Shown here one piece after another: positions 44,354 through 57,645 of a DNA stretch of 64,000 nt. The position numbers and the translations under genes are program-made. The first letter of the stretch is position 1; the number at the start of each line of letters is the position of its first letter. Source of the stretch: Agarophyton chilense (taxonomy: Eukaryota > Rhodophyta > Florideophyceae > Gracilariales > Gracilariaceae); assembly GCA_030374765.1 (NCBI GenBank), contig JARGXX010000107.1, forward strand, positions 1 through 64,000. Reading direction: 5' to 3'. The notes beneath the pieces are model-generated. The model was not told where the DNA came from. It did no database searches and saw only the letters and a list, made by a program, of their open reading frames with translations.

Positions 44354-46427
44354 TTGGCGCCTCGCTCTCAGGACAAAACAGGTCCGGGCCGCGGGGCGGG
44401 GGAGGGGCTCTGATATACAAACAAGAGTACATAGGGATGAGTGCAAACAAGGGATGAAGATAAAGACCAAATTGCTACTCTCTGGTAACGATTACGATGC
44501 GTAGAAACGGCCACAATGGACATTCTCCCTCGTACCATAGCTCAAAGAAAGGCAGGGCGAGGCTAGATTCTACGCTTTTTGCTCATGGAAAGCAGTGGTT
44601 CTCGCTCGGTGGCCACGTGAAGCTCGCTTGACAAGAGCTGAGGGAGCGGGGCATGTCGTTATGATATCTGAGACACCGTCATCCACTGGCTCGTCGACGA
44701 GAGCGACAACCCGGCTTACAGTTGGCTGAATGAGAGGGTGCACCTGCTCATCGTGCCCGCCCTGGCGATTGAGGTTTGCTATCCATGCGCACGCCCATTG
44801 GGTGTTTTCAAATAGGACCGAGCACCAATCAGTGCGAGCTCGTGGCATTGCGAAACAGGGCGCCAACTTGACTCAGAAGGAAGAAACGCCTAAAACCTTA
44901 GTCTTATCATGGCCTTTGAGAGTAACTGCCGTGCTTATGTCTTCCGTGCTCGCGTTGGATCTTCCGCTCGATCTTCGTGATTCTTTGTTGTTCGCGAAAT
45001 GATACACGTTTGTCATGAAAATCGACGGTCGTGTCTGCAACGCCCCCCCGAATCGGCTCTCCTGTCGAGTCAGAACTACAAACGAAGTACGAAGGTACAT
45101 TAAAACACCATCACTACTACCCCATCATTAAACGTTTAATTTCAAAATACTGCTCCTTCTTGCGTGACTGATGCTCCAATCAAAACCACATTTTACACTT
45201 ATTCTCGTCAGTCTTTGTTCCCTTTTTTCCATCTCACTATTTTAATGGTATGATTTCTCTCGATCGAGTTTGGCGCGGTTATACAGTAGTCATGTTGGCC
45301 AAAACTGTAGGCTGCGAACGTGTGAGCAAAATCGGCAACAAAAATTGGTACTGGAGGCACGTTCTCACCTCGGTGTGAATTACGTGTGAAAGCAAGCGTA
45401 AGCGAGAATTATATTAATAGCATCAATAGATCTCCAAAAGCAAAAGTCAGCACATACATGAAAACAAAATCCTAAATAATTGGAATAAAAAAACATGAAA
45501 AGTACTAGTTTCGACAATTCAAGTAGTGCTCGTCGACATTCCACGCAGAACACATTTTTCAATAAAGACAACAATCCACATTAATAACAAAAAAAAAGGA
45601 ATGTCGCCGACGATTTTTCCAGTGGAGTACATTGAATTACTAAATACGCCTTTAAAACCCCCTCAAGTGCTCAAAGAAAAGTTGAAATAAACTTGAGCCA
45701 CATAAATCATTACGACATCATCGTAAAACTTGTCGCCCTACAGATACTTCTTCAGATAGCAATCTAAAACTGTACCAAAAGCTCCAAAATACTTTTAACA
45801 GTGATCCGATCCGTAACTTTGTAACGACTAGTTTAAGACTTGATACGAAACGGTGATCCAAGTCTGCAGTTTTTTGGGCCGCATTTCTTTTGACGCATAA
45901 TAGAACCGTTTTAAAAGGATAAAATTACGTGTGTAAATTTGTAAACTCAATGGTTTTTATCAAGTAACAAATATTTGCTTTTAAAACGAGATATAGTGAG
46001 AGATGTGAGGTTTGGGATACAGAAAAACAAATCATAAGACGTACATGAGTTTGCACAGAGGTTCTAACTTTTACGAGACTAAAAAGCGCTTGAAGCATCT
46101 ATTGTGTATGGTGATATCTTTGAGGCCTTTGATGTTAAAAAAGGGGCAGCACTTGAAGTTGGTGACAATTCCTGAACAAAGAAAAAGAAACCCGAGGGAT
46201 GGACACATTTAGCAACAATTGAGAGTAGCTTCTAAGGTTTTCAGTACAACCCTAATTTTTTATTAGTGAATGGATGTGTGTAGCGAGCGAAAAAAAGATT
46301 TCTATGCGTCACGTATGAGAGAAATGAAATATTTTTCAAATTTATGATAAACCTTCCCCGCAGGATCAAAGTGGAGCACGGGGTAAAATGGAGCACACGT
46401 ACAGAGTAACCGAATACAGTACTTTTG
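44354..46427. other. Intergenic, no gene seen
   Basis: Upstream region of the TPR gene and AT-rich sequence up to the Copia LTR. Frames of up to about 98 codons occur on both strands near 44.6-45.1 kb without recognisable similarity. Confidence 0.55.
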
Positions 46428-46663
46428 TGAAACACGTACAACTTGTATGACACGTACAACTCCAATCGGTGACGTACAGAATGCTAGTATTAGTACGTCA
46501 CCTCAAGTGTCCTAATAGTCGCGTAGTATCCCTATATAAAACCTCCACAAGCTCTTCCCGGAGCTCAAAACGGACCCTTGGTGCCGACTATTGTTTGTGC
46601 TGAGATTGTTCCAACCACTGCACACGTATGAACTTCAGCAACATGTCCAAAGCTCAACTTACA
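46428..46663 (+). repeat. Copia 5' LTR
   Basis: Begins TGAAACACGTACA and ends CTCAACTTACA. Contains a TATATAAAACC promoter-like motif near 46535. Matches 51955-52200. Confidence 0.88.
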
Positions 46664-47700
46664 GTTACGGGCCCAGGGAACGATCTCAGCCCAAGCGACA
46701 TCCTTACACCTCCAAAATTACGTCCTACAACCGACAAATAGCAATGGAGTGAGGCCATTTTGAAAGGAGCAGAAACACTAAAAAAGCTTGTGCAAACGGA
46801 AGAAAATAGAGCACAAAAAGAGCAGCGGCGACACTTTTTCTAACACTTTTTTGATCACTCCAGTTTGCCAAAAAAGATATAGTCAAAAAAGCAGTTCGTA
46901 CTAGAGAAATACGCTTAACCGCCAATCTGAAGATAAATATCTTGATCAAATGGCAGCAGTCAAGACATTCGTGCATCTTGCTGCGAAAAACTGCACTATA
47001 GAGCAATCCCAGAAGAGGAAGTACCTCTCAAGTGATCGATTGCCGCTCTTGTGAAGAGGGGTAACTCAGCGAATGAGCCTTTGTGCCACCGATGCGTGGG
47101 TGTACGACCACAGTGGATTAGGCAATACCTTAAAAAGGTGATGAACCCAGGAAAAGGAGAAGAATCAAAAGAGGATCCAAGGACAAAGATATTCCGTAGA
47201 TAACAGCGGAATGTAGGGCGAAAAAGTAGGACAAAATAATACGCACGACGAATCGTACAGACCTATGAAAGGGGTACCCACATTAGATAAGCGAAACAAA
47301 GACGGGTAAAAACAACCCTATATAGGGGCGTTGTACTGACCTAAACATAGGGAAACCAAAAAAAGAAAAAAACAAACCAAGAACGTTGGTACAGTGACGA
47401 ATGAGCTTCCCGAGGGGATAGATTAGTCAACCCGGTCGCGGTTTCTCCCGTTAAGAGATAGAGACTCGTGTAGCCGACATAATCTAGAGCCAAGCACTCG
47501 GTTACCATTTACTTGGTGGTAGCGATGGCGGTGAAGCCATCGCTCAAGTCTAGCCTGGATAGTGTACTACACGTGTGGACTATAGTAGTGCAAACCAATC
47601 CTGGTCCATACATGTATCATGTGTGTAACCCCATTCTTGTACGTCTATCTGTGTCCTACGGTGCTACTGTAGATGCTTAACTAACATACCTTCTAAGGTG
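46664..47700 (+). other. Copia 5' internal untranslated region
   Basis: No coding similarity between the 5' LTR and the gag-like region. The primer-binding site should lie just after 46663 but I cannot assign the tRNA. Confidence 0.5.
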
Positions 47701-50700
47701 TCTAAAATACTAAAAACTAATATTACTCATACAATTGTTGACGTGGTCCCAGATATATCGGATGCCATATGGATGGTGCCCTGATCGGGTGTACGCGCGC
47801 GCGATCTACATCCACTGTAGATCAATTCATACTTATTGTCCGCCTGTACAAATAGATCAACTGCTACAAACGGAAGGCAGGCGAATCCATCAAGGCATTT
47901 ATCAACCGCTTCGCAGGACAAGTCTTTTCGTATTTGAACCTAACCATTTCAGAGCAGGATTCAAGCGACAGGCAAAAGTTTGCGCTCATCTTACTCCTAA
48001 GCGCTTCTTTATCACCTAAAACATTTAATAACATCATTAGCAGTTCGGTAGTTTCTAGTAAGACGAGAGTCACTAGAATAGCAGCATTAATTCCGTTATC
48101 AAAAGACCGCGTGGAGAATTTCATTAAGTCTCTGAATATTATGTCGTCCGGGGAACTGAATGAAGACGAGAAGATGATGAATACATAATGCATATCTACA
48201 ATGAACGCAGCTATGTTTCAACAGAACAAGTATTTTGATGAGCATAATAACCATTCATGGATCGGGCTTCAAGACGCAATAAGAGCCTTAGAAGAAGCCT
48301 GTTTAGAAGAGAGCGACCTAAATGACCTTTCTTCCGCCGATAAGAAGCCAGACTAATCAACTCGTTCTTACCTCAACTCTAGCAAGTCTGAGAAGAGATA
48401 TAGGAAACGTAAATATAACTAGGACAAGGAAGGCAACAATACGTCAAAGAACGACAAGGAACGCGACGATAGTAATGGAAACAGGGAAGTATCTCAGAAG
48501 AATCATCAGAAAAGGGCGACAGGAAAAGGACGATATGACGAAAAGCCCAAGGCTAGCGGATCGTACAAGTCTAATGGACAGTCCAAACCAAACGGATCAT
48601 CAGCATCTTTTTCAGTAAGGGATTCGGACCTGAACAAAGCAGACCCAAATCCCATCCTTGACGAAGGAAGCCCCATCTCTTCGGGAGGAATGATCTCCGC
48701 AATAAAAATATGTCAAGTACTGAACATAAGATTTGAACCCACAAGGCCGAAGGAACAATATCGACGTGGATGGGGAGATCAGTGTCTAAATCCAAAAGGC
48801 GTTGCTTGTTCCTGGACTTTATCCACTCAGGACATGTATAACAACACAATTGAACTCACATTCGATCTGTTTAAGGAAAATTCACCGCTGACGATTGGTC
48901 TAGTCGTGCAGCAATACAGCAAAACGAATTTTATTGCAGATCCACCGACGATAACGATCAAAGGACCGATTGACAAATAATCGAGGATTTTTACTCTATA
49001 CTTAAGGTCTACCTCGGCATATGACTTGAGAGCTCATATAGCAACCGTTCCTACCATTTGTGAATTGTTGAGCTCAGCGATTGAGCGAGGCAGACCAAAA
49101 ACGCTGGCTAAAAGATTGCATCGGCTGACGCCTGGCCATCCCAACGAGATAATTCGTCTTTGTAAGCAAGCTAGGTAGGAATCTAAGGAGATGGAATTAG
49201 AGTTAAGAAAAAACAGCTTGTGTTGCCCCACTTGTGCAGAATCTGGTCTACGTTTACCTTCCAAGAAGATATCTACTAACCACGTTAATCAGGCATTCAA
49301 TGTTGAGATAAAAATCGTTTTAATGTTCTCGAACATTCGAGGTGCAAAATATACAGTGATGCACATGATGAACGCAGGGACAGGTTAATCAGAAGCAAGC
49401 ATTACCAATGACAGAGAATCACGAACAACTATCATCGTAATTGAAACGGAATGGTTAAATCGACACGGCGCTCCAAAAGCTCTAGCAGCTGACTACGAAA
49501 TGGATTCGAAGGCGATACGTGGGTTCCTATCTGGAAGGGACATCAACTTCAAAGCGCGACCCGTAAGACGTCATAACAAGACAGTGATTGTAGAAAGAAA
49601 GGATGAGTCATGAAGCGGATACTCAAAAAACTTCAGATGGACGACGGTCTTGCTAGCGACAAAACACTACTATCCAGAAAAGTATTACTTTCTAATTGTT
49701 TGAAAGGATCGAAGGTCACGAGTTCTTTCGATCTCGCCAAAGGAGACGCCCCTGCAATCCTAGGCGCGCCAAGAAGGCTCGCAACCGAGAAGCTAATGAA
49801 CGTATACACCGAACAGACAGCTACCCGCGCCCTTCAGCAACTGTTGAAAGCTCACAACCATTCGACGGTACCTGAATCATCTATAAAACCTGGTGAAGAA
49901 GTACTCTACTTCTATCGAAGCTCAAAACAGAACAAAGAGGACGAGTGGAGCAGGGCAACCGTGGTCAAGACTCTGCCCCATATAGTAGAAGTTCGAAGAA
50001 ACGAGAAAGAACCAGTATCGCAGGTGTCCTACGAGGACATCCGTCTAAGCCCAAACCCTCCGCTTGCACGCGAACTGAGCGAAGGACTGATAGAGGACTA
50101 CATAGACCTCACACTCAGCCCAGGATCTCCTGACATGGATGACGAAGAAGAAGAGGCGATAAGCTCTCTCATGACAATAAACAGAGTCGATAGAGAACGC
50201 GCTTTAAAAGACATGGAGGAGTATACGGACGATATCCTAGCCCAACGAGAGCTCTACAGCACACCATCGATGACGTCAAATGAATAACAGATATTGAAGG
50301 ACATACAACAAGTAATCGGCTCTCGACAAGTCAATGCCAGGGAAGTGCAATTCGCACCAGCCTGGGTGTTACAGAAAGCAGTAGAGAAAGAACGTGCTGA
50401 CAACTGGTCTCAATCATATACGGAATTCGCGGAGAACCAACTACCTCGTCGCGCAAACATTATATCATCACAAACCGTCTATAAAGTCAAGATAGACGAA
50501 GATAACGGGAGGAAGTTAAAAGCAAAGCTCGTAACGCATGGTATTCGAGATGATCTGAAGAATGAAATCAGAAAGAACTGCTCCAATTCAGATATGAGTA
50601 TCATTCGCATCCTCATCAGCATTGCACTTTCCCTCGGTTTCGTATTTGGAATCGCCGACATTAAAGGTGCTTTCCTGCAGAGCGGTCCAATACAATGAGA

Positions 50701-51899
50701 AATATACCTCCGACCAGCACCGGAATTCCGAAAGAAGAAAGAAGTTCTATTGAAACTCATGAAATTGCCCTATGGAATAGTAGAAGCGGGACGACACTGG
50801 GCAAAACGCATCGAATCTTGAATGCTGGACACATCATGACTTACAAGGGTGTACGGAGTTAGCCAGCTCTTTACCAAGGAAGAAGAGAACCAACGCATCA
50901 CACTTGCAATAGCAAAAAATGTGGAAGATCTCTTAGCAGCCGGAACTCACTCCGACGTTTGCAGCTTCATGAACTCGTTCAAGGAAGAATTCGAGGCCGG
51001 AAAGGTTCGGATAGAAGCAGTACTGAACTTCGCTGGATGTGATATTATCGAAGACGCCGATCAAAACGTTATCTTATCCATGATTCCATAATTGGACGTC
51101 TCCATCCAATTCACCTTACGAAACCAAGACGAAGAGATCGCGACGAGAAAGCTGATGAAGACGAGATCCGACAGTACAGGTCTGTAGCGGGAACTCTCAT
51201 GTACTTCGGTTCAGTCGTCCTTCCACCAGCATCGTTCACCACTCGAGGATGCAACAGGAATTGGGAAACCTCAGAGTTAAACATCTCATGGACGCCAACG
51301 CTATGCTACAAGAGATAATAGCACTGAAACCTACGATCAAATACGTGCGACCGGTTGGAGTTTCAAGCACAACATTAATCACGCTTTCTGACGCATCGCA
51401 TGGGACTCGGCATCTGGCATACGGACAATCAAGAATTATAAGTGGAATTAAATTTATCACCGTAGTCGACGACAATCCAATATTCCATCCGCTATTCTGA
51501 TCAAGCACGAAGCGGAGACGGGTAACTTACTCCTCATTTGGTGCTAAAGTCCTAGCATGCGCGGAAGCAGAAGACAGACGGTTTGATATGAAGATGACGT
51601 TTGCGAACATATTCCCCAGCATTAATAGAGGTCACCATATCCTCGTTGACTCGAAGGCGCTATTCGACACCATCACAACCTTACATGAGTGTCGTGAATT
51701 CCGACTCACAAAAACCGTAACGATAATAAGAGATGCCTTCGAGGCCGGGGAACTTGATGAAATCACATGGATTCCTGGGACTTTGAATATGGCCGACTCA
51801 TTAACGAAGCGGAGCACAACTCACTTCACCCGAATGAACCACATGTTTAACAACGGATTCTGGAGCATTGACATTTCAAAAGGGACTCGTCATGAGTAA
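47701..51899 (+). pseudogene. Copia gag-pol region (fossil)
   Basis: Gag-like helical segment at about 47.8-48.2 kb. Integrase similarity near 49.3-49.6 kb (WLNRHGAPKALAADYEMD). RT near 50.3-50.7 kb (KLKAKLVTHGI, then GIADIKGAFLQSGP). RNase H at about 51.35-51.9 kb (HILVDSKALFDTI and WIPGTLNMADSLTKR). The order is that of Copia elements. Decayed. Confidence 0.85.
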
Positions 51900-51954
51900 A
51901 AAAGCTGAACGTTCGGGCTTGGATCGATATATACTAATGCGACAGGAGGGTCTA

Positions 51955-52200
51955 TGAAACACGTACAAATTGTAAAACACGTACAACTTCAATCGGTGAC
52001 GTATAGAAAACTAGTATTAGTACGTTACGTCAATTTTCCTCATGGTCGCGTAGTATCCTTATAAAAACCCCACACAATATCCTTGGAGCTCTTCCCAGAG
52101 CTCAAGGCGGACCCTTGGTGGCGACTGTTGTTTGTGTTGAGATTGGCCCCACCACTGCACACGAATGAACTTCAACAACATGTCCGAAGCTCAACTTACA
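51955..52200 (+). repeat. Copia 3' LTR
   Basis: Begins TGAAACACGTACA, preceded by a purine-rich GACAGGAGGGTC tract, and ends CTCAACTTACA. Partner of 46428-46663. Confidence 0.88.
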
Positions 52201-55200
52201 ACTGTACAACGCTTTACATGGTATGTTCGGTAGTCTCTCTGTGTCCTTAGTTCCCTAACCGTTGTCGTCATACACCATAATGATCCAACTAGCTCTATGT
52301 GAAAATAAAGAGCACAATCGCCTCTCTAGAGATATGATATCTCACAACAAAAGAGCGCCATAATGTCGAACATCTACGTTTAAATTCACTTCTTCCTCTG
52401 TCCTACAGCCATTTTTAATGGTTCACACTCATTCAAGTTTCGTCAGGTGTCGAAAAACGACCTCTGAGCCTCAGAATTTTCTGCCCAAAAACGTTCCCTC
52501 TTTATCAAAGATCTTAGGCAAGTCCATGAGGGAACAGACCAGACAGGATCGTAACCACCGAAAAAAATAAGAAAAAGTATGCCAAAGGCGAGCCATATGC
52601 GTCGAAATATTACGAAACAAGACGCCAAGTAGAACTATTTTTAACATTAAAGCGCTCTTTAACAGCACAATTTGTTTTACTAAATCAAATATTACTAAGC
52701 CAGAGGGGTGAGTAATTAACGACAATGAAGATTTTGAGAGCATTCGTCTTAAAAAGCAAACCGTTTTTACCAACTACAAAGAAAAGTATATGATCTATCG
52801 CTTTCAAAAATTTGCACAACGAAGATTTGAAGCAAATGAGAACACATTAAAATCAATTGCAGCACAACTTCCTTCGGACGTTCGTGGAACGTTTGTCATT
52901 GAGGTCCCTTCCGATAAATCAGTCCGCTAATTTTGATAAAGACATAGGGGAAATAATTTCCAGCACATCCGAACAAAAAGATCCGTGAAATATCGATACA
53001 AAAGATACCTATCACCTGAAGGCGCTTTGTGACTCTTGTGTTGCATGCCGATCAGATTATCCAGAAATAATTGATTATGAAAACTGTATTTGGAACACGG
53101 ATAAATTCGACGTCATGAGCGACATAAAAAAGGGCGAAAAAGCGTTTGTTTCGTCATATGCGAACTACGGAAGCTTTAACAAAGGCTCGACGAAGCCAGA
53201 AAAGCATCCGACCGCTTTTTTCATTTCTCATACGACTGTTTATACCCTCCTTCCGTTTTTTATATATTGCAAAGAAACACGTGATGCAGCGTTGCCTTAC
53301 TATGCTCCCGGAAAATGTTTTCAAAATTCTATATGAGATTTCCCATTGGTTGATGCAGGACGAATGGTACCGGAGAGATTTCATTCAGGTTGGCACAGAA
53401 AACGGTTCAAAATCTTAAAAGCTGATTACGTTCATCATCAGTCACTTCGAGCGCAATGCTGCGCAATACCTGGAGCCAAGAAAGAAATTTCTATTAATGC
53501 TCAATGTTTATAAGTCATGCAATGGATTTGAGTGGCTCCAAGAAACCAAACTACAGAAGGTGGAGATCGTCATAGGGCCGGCCAATACATTTCATTTCCT
53601 ACAAGCGAGTGAAAACACTCTGAACCAAGTATTCGTGAGGGCCTTCAGAGCAATGCGTATTTTTCTCTGAAGAAAATTTGACCGAGATGACCAACAACTT
53701 AAGGCTTCTACGTTGCATGCTATAAAGATCTCAAAAAATTTGTTGTTAAAGAGGCCTTCCAAAACACTTTAATTTTGCATATGGGTAATCGTTTCGTGCA
53801 ATGAGCTGAGCAGAACTTGAACATCAGCCGCAGAAACAAATCCAGGGAGAAAGAGATGTTAAGCGCGTAACAGACGAAAAGTTTCGGTTGACGTTGTAGA
53901 GAAGAAAGAGTCTGCTTCACACAAACGTTTGAATCTCGAAGAATCAATAGAAAGCAGTTGCAGACCTGAGCGAATTGTTGTCAAATTAACACCGACTAAG
54001 AAAAAGTTTCTTCCAGATCACGAGAAAGGTTATGACCGTACAGCCGTTTCAAAGGAGGCCACTGCAGTGTACCTCACATTTTTCGGTACCATTCAAACAC
54101 AAAAAGGCATTGCAGAAAATGAAGAAAAACAAGCGTTGGAAAAGAAAAGCTGCAAGGAAGCCTCGGCAGAAGAGCGCAAAAAGCGTTCCGAGGAGAAAAA
54201 ACCCTCCAGATGAAGAAAAGAGAATAGGATGCAGAACGGAAAAAAATCGTGAGGGAATTAAAACTCAAAGGCAGAAGAATATAGATATCCTGAAGATACG
54301 CAAGAGAAAACAACAAAAAGATCCCAAGAAAAAAAATCCACAAACTAACGGCATTAAGATTAAAGCGAACGGTGCTTCTCTCCAATAGTTTTTACGAAAC
54401 GATTCAGAGTGAAACACGGAGTATATGGCGCCGCTTGTTGGGTTTGATCCGATCTTACTGGACGCAGGAATTGAAACCAAGATGAATGCATTCGACGTTT
54501 ACCCGAATCTTGTACGAAGACATTCGATGGGCGATTGGGGCATGCTATTTCCAGTTCCCGACAGGATACGTTGCGTTAGAAGGAGATTGTCGCCGAAGAA
54601 GAAGCGTGTGCAAATAGTCGTCTAAACCTCAAGGGAATCGATCCCAGTGTGCCCAAACACCACGCGCTCGTTTTTGAAAAGTCTATAGGCGATCAGTCCG
54701 TCATGGGCGATACGAATTAGAGCTCTTGGAAGCTTGTGACGACAGGGACAGTGCTCCGAAATGACCCGGGTAGCAGCGATTTCCCAGGGCTTTCAGCTTC
54801 AGTTTGCTTCACATTTCGTAAGAAAACCTGTGAACGACATTTGAAGCTGGCTTCCGTCTTCGTCCGTGACTGAATTGTGTTTAGTTTGGGCAGTTTCTCA
54901 AGTAAAGTTGGGCTAACTTTACGACTTTTTCATTTGCTTGATTCGAAAACTGCTCCAATTTGACCTTAAGGGAAATTCAGGAATATAAACAGCGGTTTCT
55001 CCAAAAACTACTTGGACACGTGATAACACGAAAGAATTTAAAGCCCGGAGCAGCGTGTGCTAAGTGCACTGTACGATCACCGAATGCGAAAAGCGGTAGA
55101 CGACTTTTTTATGTCGTGTACCTGTGCTGTTCGGGCGCTGTCTTTTCGCATTGATCGGCCAAACTAGACAGTAAATTTCAGCGGAAATAAAATAGCTTTG

Positions 55201-55257
55201 TTTCTGAAATATCCCAGACAGGTTACTTAGTTTCCATTCTTTCAAAATAAACTGTGG
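52201..55257. other. AT-rich region with unassignable decayed coding-like stretches
   Basis: Short frames such as 53115-53418 and the Lys/Glu-rich 53929-54388 may be remnants of an old gene or transposon. I recognise no family, and nothing here is supported as a functional gene. Confidence 0.45.
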
Positions 55258-55367
55258 CGACGCGCACACTTTAACAACACACACAGCAAGGTCATCAGCC
55301 ATTCGTGAAACACCCAGGAACGACGTGTGTCGTCGTCGGGGGTTCCGGGGCATTTGTTGTTATCACA
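55258..55367. repeat. Short dispersed repeat, copy 1
   Basis: ACACACA...AAGGTCAT...GCCATTCGTGAAA...CCAGGAACGACGT...TCGTCGG pattern, recurring at 59133-59240 at about 70% identity by eye. Too short to assign; possibly a SINE-like or LTR-derived fragment. Confidence 0.6.
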
Positions 55368-56939
55368 GGTTATGGCCCCAGCACGTTCATCTATCTCTTT
55401 GAGAATCTCCAAACTGCTTGCAAGACAAAAAAATACAACAAAGAGTATTACCTTCAAACCATTTTACACAACTACAACATTCTCGACCAGAAATCATTCT
55501 CTTACAGTCACTCGGTCACTCTTTCTCAATCAATCATACATATTTTTCCCATAGATGCTCTCTTACAAGCGAAGATGTGTTTTACAAGTTTCATCTTCTG
55601 TTAGGATTCTCTCTCCATCAACTCAGCAATACCAGATGTCAATATGCTCTTGCAGAGTGGTATAAACGTTAATGTTGGCTCTATAGCTTTTCCAAGTCAC
55701 ACAAAAACTTGTACAAGGCAAAGATTTTCATCATGAAGAGAAATTTTGACAAAGCCATAGAACAAATTTTGCTATACATATTAACTCAACCCTACTTTAA
55801 ATCGTCAACTATATTTCCGCACATATTCTTTAGACAAACACGGAAGATAATGATGCTATTGACTTAGAAGCCAGATCTTTTACTTGTAAATATGGCATGT
55901 AAATCAGAGAATACTTTGCGCAACACCTTACCATTAGAACAAGAATGCTGAACGCCAACATACCCAATATTGATCAAAAACGAACAACAATTGAGTTTCT
56001 CATCTATTGCTTGAAACCAAACCCAAACGTCTACAAAATAGCGATTGTGATGGCCGGTTCCCGACCAACAATCATATGGGAATTCATAAATCTCCTGCAT
56101 TAAGCCTCACGTTTTCATCAGAACATCGTGAGCTCAATCGTTTCCTTTTCATACCTTTTGTATCACTTTCGGCTCGACAGATCTCCCACAACCTTGCACG
56201 CCCAAGAAGTTCTCGACCCTAGCCATAATCAAATCATCCACACTCTCAAGGCTAGAGTGACAAGTGGTGCCGTGTTCATGGCTGTTTCACTCACAAGTAT
56301 GACGATTGCAATGTCCAAATGGTCAAATCAGAGGCTCAAGTCCATGAATCCAAAAACAGTGGTACGCCTTTAGCCCTCATATAGAAGCTTTTGCTTCGTG
56401 TGGCCATTCTGCAACAGAACGCTCACGTGGCCGACCAGACACCACTTCATTGTAAGTTTTTTCTCGATTATGCTGCAAATCCAAGTTACATTACTGCCCC
56501 GAAACCCGCCGTGCGTTCTTTACCATACCCGTTTTACACAATTTCTAACGACGGTTAAACTTTTTTGAACACTTACAGCAAAGAAAAATATTGATCCAAA
56601 TGATGCGTAAACCGCTCAGAATCGCAAATGCCATTCACGCTTCAAATTTTGTTGATGACTCATATCCATTACCTGCCGTGCGAACCCTCGATTTTGGGCA
56701 CTTTACTGCCCCCCCCGTAAAATATAGTAAAATTACTGGCGTGGCTGAAAGTTCGTCCGAGAACCCGCCGTGACATCCACAAAATTGCGCCCCTTACCTT
56801 ACAATATTAGCGTCATTAACCTCATGGAGAGAGTAAACGTCTCCAAATTTTTGATAGACACCCTACCTTAGTAAACTGTTCTCATTTGTACGCTCAAGTA
56901 TCTTGTACGTTGTTTGTTCATTTTGGGCCACCGCTAACA
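55368..56939. other. Intergenic, no gene seen
   Basis: AT-rich, short frames only, no recognised similarity. Confidence 0.55.
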
Positions 56940-57645
56940 TGTCTTCTTCTGCACCCGTCTCGGGCGGAGCCCAAAACCGGTAGCACGCAACACGAAGTAA
57001 GATGTGGGCTGAGCCCAACCTCACTTGAAGCACTCGGACGAAGCCAAAGTGCTTAAGAAACAGTGGTCCATGGGCTGAGCCGGTGCACCCCGTATGCTTT
57101 TGGGCGGAGCCCCAAACAGGTTGCACGTAACTCCAAGTGAGGTGTGGGGTGAGCCCAACCTCACTTCAAGCACTCGGACGACGCACAAGTGCTCAATGAA
57201 AAGTAGGGCACAGGCTGAGCTCATGCACCAAGCTTATTTTCGGGCGCAGCCCAAATCAGGTAGCAGGGAACACGAAATGAGGTGTGGCCTCAGCCCAATC
57301 TCACTTCAAGCACTCGGACGAAGCTCAAGTGCTCAATGAACAATAGGGCATGGGCTGACCCCGTGCATCACGTATGGTTTCGGGCGGAGCCCGAAACCGG
57401 TTGCAGGCAACACGAAGTGAGGTGTGGGCTGAGCCCCATCCCACTTTAAACACTCGGACGAAGCCCAAGTGCTCAATGAACCGTATAAGGCATGGGCTGA
57501 GCCCGTGCACCACGTATGGTTTCCGGCGGGTCCCAAACCGTTTGGAGGTAACTCCAAGAGAGGTGTTGGTTGAGCTCTATCTCACTTAAAGCACTCGGAC
57601 GAAACCCAAGTGTTCAAGTAACAGTGGTGCACGGACTAAGCTCGT
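56940..57645. repeat. 140-bp minisatellite, about five units
   Basis: The marker GGGCGGAGCCC recurs at 56962, 57102, 57242 (as GGGCGCAGCCC) and 57382, and degraded near 57524. Unit length is 140-142 bp. Each unit contains CAAGTG/CACTTG-type and GGGCTGAGCCC palindromes and the string CACTCGGACGAAGC. Divergence between units is moderate. Frames within are repeat artefacts. Confidence 0.92.

Larger units (their letters stand above)
46428..52200 (+). mobile_element. Ty1/Copia retrotransposon fossil with both LTRs
   Basis: 5.8-kb element bounded by two ~240-bp LTRs, with gag, integrase, RT and RNase H remains in Copia order (integrase before RT). Coding is interrupted many times, so it is clearly broken. 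LTR divergence by eye (roughly 15%, with small indels) suggests an old insertion. I see no convincing target-site duplication. Confidence 0.88.

Noticed and set aside
47727-47921. tRNA or rRNA genes anywhere in the window
   Set aside because: I scanned for cloverleaf-like A/B boxes and conserved rRNA strings and found none I could support, including in this frame-poor stretch. A covariance-model search would be needed to exclude tRNAs.
53929-54388. Lys/Glu-rich frames as a coiled-coil protein
   Set aside because: Several overlapping frames of purine-rich sequence give Lys/Glu-rich translations by composition alone. No start context or domain.
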